Assembly (NCBI RefSeq): GCF_020149765.1
Contig: NZ_CP083809.1
Span: forward strand, 310,001 to 374,000
DNA: 64,000 nt
DNA from: Pantoea agglomerans
GTDB taxonomy: Bacteria; Pseudomonadota; Gammaproteobacteria; Enterobacterales; Enterobacteriaceae
Direction of reading: 5' to 3'
The translations under genes and the position numbers were made by a program. Below are positions 59,710 through 64,000 of this stretch, piece by piece (positions within the stretch are counted from its first letter, which is position 1; every line of letters starts with the position of its first letter). The notes beneath the pieces were generated by a model. That model saw only the letters and a list, made by a program, of their open reading frames with translations, had not been told where the DNA came from and searched no databases.

Positions 59710-60162
59710 TTAATTGGAGTGAGACAGGCGTTTTACTGCCGTTTGTAAAGCCCATGAGTAACCGTCGGCGCCTAAACCGCAAATCACGCCGGCGGATACG
59801 TCAGAAAGATAGGAGTGATGGCGGAAAGGTTCACGCGCGTGCACATTAGAGAGGTGCACCTCGATAAAGGGAATGCTTACCGCCAGAAGGGCATCGCGCA
59901 ATGCTACGCTGGTGTGCGTAAATGCAGCGGGATTAATAATGATGTAATCCACATTGCCTCTGGCCTCATGAATGCGATCGATCAGCTGATATTCCGCATT
60001 GGACTGCAAATGGCTCAGTTCCACGTCAAGCTGGTCCGCCTGCGCAGCTAAATCGCTGACGATTTGCTGCAGCGTGGTGCGACCATACTTTTCCGGCTCG
60101 CGCGTGCCCAGCAAATTAAGGTTGGGACCGTTCAAAAGCAGAATGTGAAATTTATGCGCCAT
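59710..60162 (-). CDS. aroQ: Type II 3-dehydroquinate dehydratase
   Basis: A 150-residue enzyme of the shikimate pathway (dehydroquinate to dehydroshikimate) that forms dodecamers. [17 protein letters not shown] carries the catalytic Y26, and [13 protein letters not shown] the conserved H103. I start at [10 protein letters not shown]; eight upstream codons are probably not translated. E. coli has only the unrelated type I enzyme (aroD), so this gene marks a different enterobacterial lineage. Confidence 0.96.
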   Translation of the reverse strand: MAHKFHILLLNGPNLNLLGTREPEKYGRTTLQQIVSDLAAQADQLDVELSHLQSNAEYQLIDRIHEARGNVDYIIINPAAFTHTSVALRDALLAVSIPFIEVHLSNVHAREPFRHHSYLSDVSAGVICGLGADGYSWALQTAVKRLSHSN

Positions 60163-60272
60163 CGTGCTGCCATCTCCCGCAATCATTGAGGCATCGCGTA
60201 AAATACCTTGCTATCTTCCGTTTGTCACCCGCCGCGCCAAAAAAGGCGACGCCGCGCGCAACAAAGCCGGGC

Positions 60273-60278
60273 ATTATA
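60273..60278 (-). promoter_or_regulatory. Candidate -10 for the aroQ-accBC transcript
   Basis: The minus strand reads GGATATAATGCCC with a perfect TATAAT about 110 nt before aroQ. No good -35 at 16-18 bp is visible, so this is tentative. Confidence 0.4.
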
Positions 60279-60384
60279 TCCGTTTCGGGGCAATTCGCAG
60301 CAAAATACTGGTCTTATCTGCGAAGTTGATCCCGAGTAGCCCGGAGGCCCCACCTTTTATCAGAAATAACGGGGAGAAGACAAC

Positions 60385-60987
60385 TTAGCGCGGCAGCCAC
60401 TGACGAAACTTTTTGTAACGCCACGCTAACAACACCAGCGCACCCAGCGCGTAAAGCAGCGGCTGGGGCGACAGCACCTTGACCGACCAGAGATAGTGAA
60501 CGGGGGCGAGGATCGCCGCCAGATAGATAAAGTTATGCAGCGTTTGCCAGCGGCGGCCGAGCTTGCGCTGGGCGCGCTGGAACGACGTCGCCGCGAGCGC
60601 CAGCAAAATCAGCCAGGTTACGATGCCCAGCGTAAGGTAAGGACGCGATACCAGCTCGCGGCCCAGCAGCCCCAGGTTGTCGACGCCCAGCTCCAGCAGG
60701 TAGTAGCTCAGCAGATGAAGAGAGGCCCAGACAAAGGTCCAGACGCCAAGCAGGCGACGGGTACGGATTAGCAGCGGCTGCTTCGCGTAGCGCGTCAGCG
60801 GCGAAACCAGCAGCGTGCCCAGCAGCAGCTTCAGCGCCATCCTGCCGGTAAAGTGCTGAATATCCTTCGCCGGATCGGCGCTCAGCCAGCCCTGGCTCGC
60901 CGCCATAAAGAGATAGACCAGCGGCAAAAAAGCCGCCAGATGCAGGACCGCCTTCAGCCAGACGATCTGTTTCAGCGTCAGGCGCAC
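60385..60987 (-). CDS. msrQ: MsrQ, haem-binding membrane partner of MsrP
   Basis: A 200-residue inner-membrane protein with six hydrophobic segments and conserved histidines ([30 protein letters not shown]) for haem b. It passes electrons from the quinone pool or flavin reductase to MsrP. It starts with GTG immediately after the msrP TGA, with no spacer. Confidence 0.95.
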   Translation of the reverse strand: MRLTLKQIVWLKAVLHLAAFLPLVYLFMAASQGWLSADPAKDIQHFTGRMALKLLLGTLLVSPLTRYAKQPLLIRTRRLLGVWTFVWASLHLLSYYLLELGVDNLGLLGRELVSRPYLTLGIVTWLILLALAATSFQRAQRKLGRRWQTLHNFIYLAAILAPVHYLWSVKVLSPQPLLYALGALVLLAWRYKKFRQWLPR

Positions 60988-61992
60988 TCAGTAGTTCTCC
61001 CGCAAATCGAGCCCACGATAGAGCGAGGCCACCTCGTCGGCGTAGCCGTTGAACAGCAGCGTTGGCTGACGCTTCACGCTGAGCGTGCCGCCGGGGCCGA
61101 TAAAGCGCTCGGTCGCCTGCGACCAGCGCGGATGGTCGACATGGGGGTTCACGTTGGCATAGAAGCCATATTCATTGGCCGCGATCTGGTTCCAGGTCGT
61201 CGGGGGCTGATCGCGCGTCAGGGTGATTTTGACGATCGACTTGATGCCCTTAAAGCCATATTTCCACGGCACGGTCAGGCGAACTGGCGCGCCGTTCTGC
61301 GGCGGCAGCGCTTTGCCATAAACGCCGGTGCTGAGCAGGGTCAGTGGATGCATCGCCTCATCCAGGCGCAGCCCTTCTACGTAGGGATAGTTCAGCCCGC
61401 CGCCGATAAAGCGATCCTTCTGCCCCGGCATCTGGTCGGGGGCGTAGAGCGTCTGAAAGGCAACAAAGCGCGCATTGCTGTTGGGCTCCGCCAGCTTCAG
61501 CAGCTTATTGAGTTCAAACCCCACCCAGGGCACCACCATCGACCAGGCCTCGACGCAGCGCATGCGGTAGATACGCTGCTCCATCGCGAACTTTTTAAAA
61601 ATATCGTCCATATCCAGCGTAATCGGCTTCGCCACTTCGCCGTCGATGGTCAGCTGCCAGGGATCGGTTTTCAGGGTGCCGGCATTGGCGGCCGGATCGG
61701 CCTTATCAAGGCCAAACTCATAGAAGTTGTTATAGCCCGAGACCTTATCTTCCGGCGTCAGCGTCAGGTTGGCCTGATACTTTTCCGGCTTGCTGAAGGT
61801 CAGCGCACGTCCAGCCGGCGCGGCGGGACGATCGTTGCCTTTAAACCAGCTCAGCACGTCCGCCTGCGCGACGCCGGGCATGCCGAGCGCCGCAGCGCTC
61901 AGGCCAAGGGTTTTCAGCACCTGGCGGCGCCGCATATTAAAGACGCTTTCCGGCGTAACGTCCGCTTCAGTCAGATATTTTGTGGGTTTCAT
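60988..61992 (-). CDS. msrP: MsrP, periplasmic methionine sulfoxide reductase catalytic subunit
   Basis: A 334-residue molybdoenzyme that repairs oxidised methionines in envelope proteins. A Tat signal is clear: [21 protein letters not shown] with A-Q-A near residue 44. The molybdopterin cysteine C146 lies in [15 protein letters not shown]. It stands with msrQ between aroQ and csrD, unlike the E. coli position next to hprSR. Confidence 0.96.
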   Translation of the reverse strand: MKPTKYLTEADVTPESVFNMRRRQVLKTLGLSAAALGMPGVAQADVLSWFKGNDRPAAPAGRALTFSKPEKYQANLTLTPEDKVSGYNNFYEFGLDKADPAANAGTLKTDPWQLTIDGEVAKPITLDMDDIFKKFAMEQRIYRMRCVEAWSMVVPWVGFELNKLLKLAEPNSNARFVAFQTLYAPDQMPGQKDRFIGGGLNYPYVEGLRLDEAMHPLTLLSTGVYGKALPPQNGAPVRLTVPWKYGFKGIKSIVKITLTRDQPPTTWNQIAANEYGFYANVNPHVDHPRWSQATERFIGPGGTLSVKRQPTLLFNGYADEVASLYRGLDLRENY

Positions 61993-62162
61993 CGCTCACC
62001 TCCCGGCTCGAATATGCCTTCCAGCATGATGACTATTGCCGATCGTCGCGACTTTCGCCGCTAAAATATGAAATTTCCTGGCATGAGGCGCCGATGAGAA
62101 TGCGCTGAAAAGCTGAACGACCAGGGTTAACCGTTGTCTGGTACGGATATACTTGCTCATCG

Positions 62163-62184
62163 TATGCAGCAGCACTGCTGCATA
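62163..62184. promoter_or_regulatory. Perfect 22-bp palindrome upstream of csrD
   Basis: TATGCAGCAG (62163-62172) and CTGCTGCATA (62175-62184) are perfect inverted arms with a CA spacer, 90 nt before the csrD ATG. No T tract follows, so an operator is more likely than a terminator. It sits in the 281-nt msrP-csrD gap, where I could define no promoter with confidence. Confidence 0.5.
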
Positions 62185-62273
62185 GCGGAAATTATGTTAT
62201 TTTGCTCGCGCTTGCGTCAGGCGCGGTGCTGGGCGGCGTAAACGGGTCATTACCGCAGCGAACGGGCACAGGG

Positions 62274-64000
62274 ATGCGATTAACCACGAAACTATCTGCG
62301 TTTATTACATTTTTAAGCTTACTGGCAATGTTTTTGATGCTGGTGGGCTGCGCTTTTAGCGTTTACTGGCTAACCCATCAGCGTGTAGAAGGACGCGTGC
62401 AGACGCTGGCGACCGAAGTGGATCAGGCGCTGCTGAAGCAGCCGGCAGAGAATCTGCGCAACTGGCTGCCGCACACCATGACGGTAATGAATACCGAGCG
62501 GATCGAGCTGCGCAACGGCGACAGGATCCGGTTTCGTCTCAGCCGCCATGAAAACCCGATGCTGGAAGATGAAACCAACCGCTTTATTCAGTTCGACGTG
62601 CCGCTGCTCCATCAGCCAGGCCTGACGATGCGCGTCGTCGTGCTCGATCCCGCTAAAACCTGGTTCCAGTCTTTTACCGGCGTCTATACCCTGGCGGCGA
62701 TCCTCTTTGTGGTGCTGGTGATGAGCCTGCTGCTTTTTATGATGCACTGCTGGCTTCACCGCCAGTGGCGCGGCATGGAGCGGCTGGAAAAGCGCGCCGA
62801 GGCGATCCTCGCGGGGGAGCGCAGCCCGCTGCGCAAAGGTGATATCGATGAGTGGCCGCCGCGCGCCAGCCGCGCAATCGACGTGCTGCTGAGCGATCTC
62901 CAGGAGGCGGGCGAGCAGCGCCTGCGCATCGATACGCTAATTCGCGCCTTCGCCGCGCAGGACAGCCGCACCGGACTCAACAACCGGCTCTTCTTTGACA
63001 ATCAGCTGGCGACGCTGCTGGAAGATCAGGAGGATGTCGGCACGCACGGCGTGGTGATGATGGTGCGCCTGCCCGATCTCGATATGCTCAATGAGACGCT
63101 GGGGCCAGCGCTGGTGGATGAGTATCTCTACGATCTGGTCAATATGCTCTCTACCTTTGTGCTGCGCTATCCCGGCGCGCTGCTGGCCCGCTACTTTCGC
63201 AGCGACTTTGCGGTGCTGCTGCCGCACCGCAGCCTGAAAGAGGCTAACAGCATCGCGGATCAGCTGATTAACGCGGTCGACTCGCTGCCGCCGATGCGCA
63301 TGGTGAACCGCGACGATCTGATTCATATCGGCATCAGCGCCTGGCATAGCGGGCAGAGCGTGGCGCAGGTTATGGACAACGTTGAGATGGCGACGCGGCG
63401 GGCGACGCTGCTGGGCGGCAACAACTGGTCTAACGGCGAAGGCAATCCGCTCGACGCCGGACGCGGCAGCGTGCGCTGGCGTACGCTGCTGGAAAACACC
63501 CTGAGCCGCGGCGGGCCGCGCCTCTACCAGAAACCGGCGGTGCTGCTGGACGGCAGCGTGCATCACCGCGAGCTGCTGATGCGTATCTTTGACGGCGATA
63601 AAGAGGTGCTGGCAGCGGAGTTTATGCCGCTGGTGCTGCAGTTCGGCATGGCGGACAGCTGGGATCGCCAGCTGATCACGCGTATTGCCGCCCTTTCTGA
63701 CGTCTGGCCCGATGAAACCCTGGCGCTGCCGATCAATATCGACTCGCTGCTGCAGCGCCCCTTCGTCAACTGGCTGCAGAATATGCTGCTGCAGTGCACT
63801 AAGTCGCAAAGAAAACGATTTTTATTTGAACTTGCTGAGGCAGATGTTTGTCAACACATCAACCGCTTAGCGCCGGTGTTCCGCGCGCTGCAGGCGTTTG
63901 GCTGCCGTATCGCCGTCGATCAGGCAGGGTTAACCGTGGTGAGTAGCGCCTATATCCGGCAATTCCCCATCGATTTAATCAAGCTCGATCCCGGCCTGGT
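62274..64000 (+). CDS. csrD: CsrD, regulator of CsrB/CsrC RNA decay (5' part)
   Basis: An open frame of 575 codons that runs off the right edge. Two membrane helices (residues 9-30 and about 140-165) flank a periplasmic domain; then a degenerate GGDEF domain (about 225-385, with YFRSDF in place of GGDEF) and an EAL domain whose signature reads HHREL-LMR rather than EAL. Both catalytic motifs are lost, as in E. coli CsrD, which triggers RNase E decay of CsrB and CsrC without touching c-di-GMP. ATG at 62274 has AGGG upstream. Confidence 0.95.
   Translation, partial: MRLTTKLSAFITFLSLLAMFLMLVGCAFSVYWLTHQRVEGRVQTLATEVDQALLKQPAENLRNWLPHTMTVMNTERIELRNGDRIRFRLSRHENPMLEDETNRFIQFDVPLLHQPGLTMRVVVLDPAKTWFQSFTGVYTLAAILFVVLVMSLLLFMMHCWLHRQWRGMERLEKRAEAILAGERSPLRKGDIDEWPPRASRAIDVLLSDLQEAGEQRLRIDTLIRAFAAQDSRTGLNNRLFFDNQLATLLEDQEDVGTHGVVMMVRLPDLDMLNETLGPALVDEYLYDLVNMLSTFVLRYPGALLARYFRSDFAVLLPHRSLKEANSIADQLINAVDSLPPMRMVNRDDLIHIGISAWHSGQSVAQVMDNVEMATRRATLLGGNNWSNGEGNPLDAGRGSVRWRTLLENTLSRGGPRLYQKPAVLLDGSVHHRELLMRIFDGDKEVLAAEFMPLVLQFGMADSWDRQLITRIAALSDVWPDETLALPINIDSLLQRPFVNWLQNMLLQCTKSQRKRFLFELAEADVCQHINRLAPVFRALQAFGCRIAVDQAGLTVVSSAYIRQFPIDLIKLDPGL

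Noticed and set aside
60853..62064. A 403-codon plus-strand frame over msrP and msrQ
   Set aside because: Antisense to two clear genes, arginine- and glutamine-rich, no recognisable family.
62937..63809. A 290-codon minus-strand frame
   Set aside because: Antisense to csrD, which has clear homology along its full length here.

Overview
This window is a conserved chromosomal backbone segment from a gammaproteobacterium of the order Enterobacterales. Nearly every gene has an obvious Escherichia coli counterpart in the same order. Several traits point away from Escherichia and towards an Erwiniaceae-like genome (Pantoea, Mixta or Erwinia type): a type II dehydroquinase gene (aroQ) beside accBC, msrPQ beside csrD, and no gsp, acrEF or acuI blocks where E. 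coli K-12 has them. The genus is an inference; a 16S comparison would settle it.

Layout. 1-2619: the end of tauA and complete tauBCD (taurine uptake and desulfonation), followed by a 119-nt imperfect palindrome. 2777-11455: the yheS / kefGB / yheV / slyD / slyX / fkpA / yheO / tusDCB block (ribosome-associated ABC-F protein, glutathione-gated K+ efflux, peptidyl-prolyl isomerases, tRNA 2-thiolation relay). 11478-16050: the str operon (rpsL, rpsG, fusA, tufA) with promoter and terminators. 16097-17010: Fur box, bfd, bfr. 17105-32621: the S10, spc and alpha ribosomal protein operons with promoters and regulatory leaders, including rpmD and rpmJ, which are very short genes. Between rpsQ (last S10 gene) and the spc promoter sits an unrelated amidohydrolase gene, best read as 8-oxoguanine deaminase.

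32682-42927: yhdN, zntR, arfA, then leftward mscL, trkA, rsmB, fmt, def, then rightward dprA, smg, yrdD, tsaC, aroE, yrdB, and leftward yrdA. 43065-48732: one rrnD-type ribosomal RNA operon (P1, P2, boxA, 16S, tRNA-Glu, 23S, 5S, tRNA-Thr, second 5S, terminator). 48762-53071: leftward yhdWXYZ amino-acid ABC transporter with a strong sigma-54 type promoter. 53461-60162: leftward fis, dusB, prmA, panF, yhdT, accC, accB, aroQ. 60385-61992: leftward msrP-msrQ. 62274-64000: the start of csrD, cut by the window edge.

Most of the window serves protein synthesis: rRNA, tRNA, some 30 ribosomal proteins, EF-G, EF-Tu, RNA polymerase alpha, SecY, fMet formation and removal (fmt, def), rRNA and tRNA modification (rsmB, dusB, tsaC, tusBCD), ribosomal protein methylation (prmA) and ribosome rescue (arfA). 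I found no insertion sequence, prophage, CRISPR array, toxin-antitoxin pair or recognisable defence system. The points that stand out are the 8-oxoguanine deaminase insertion at the S10/spc boundary, the sigma-54 promoter of yhdWXYZ, the terminator-like hairpin inside arfA, and two unexplained palindromes (2618-2736 and 62163-62184).
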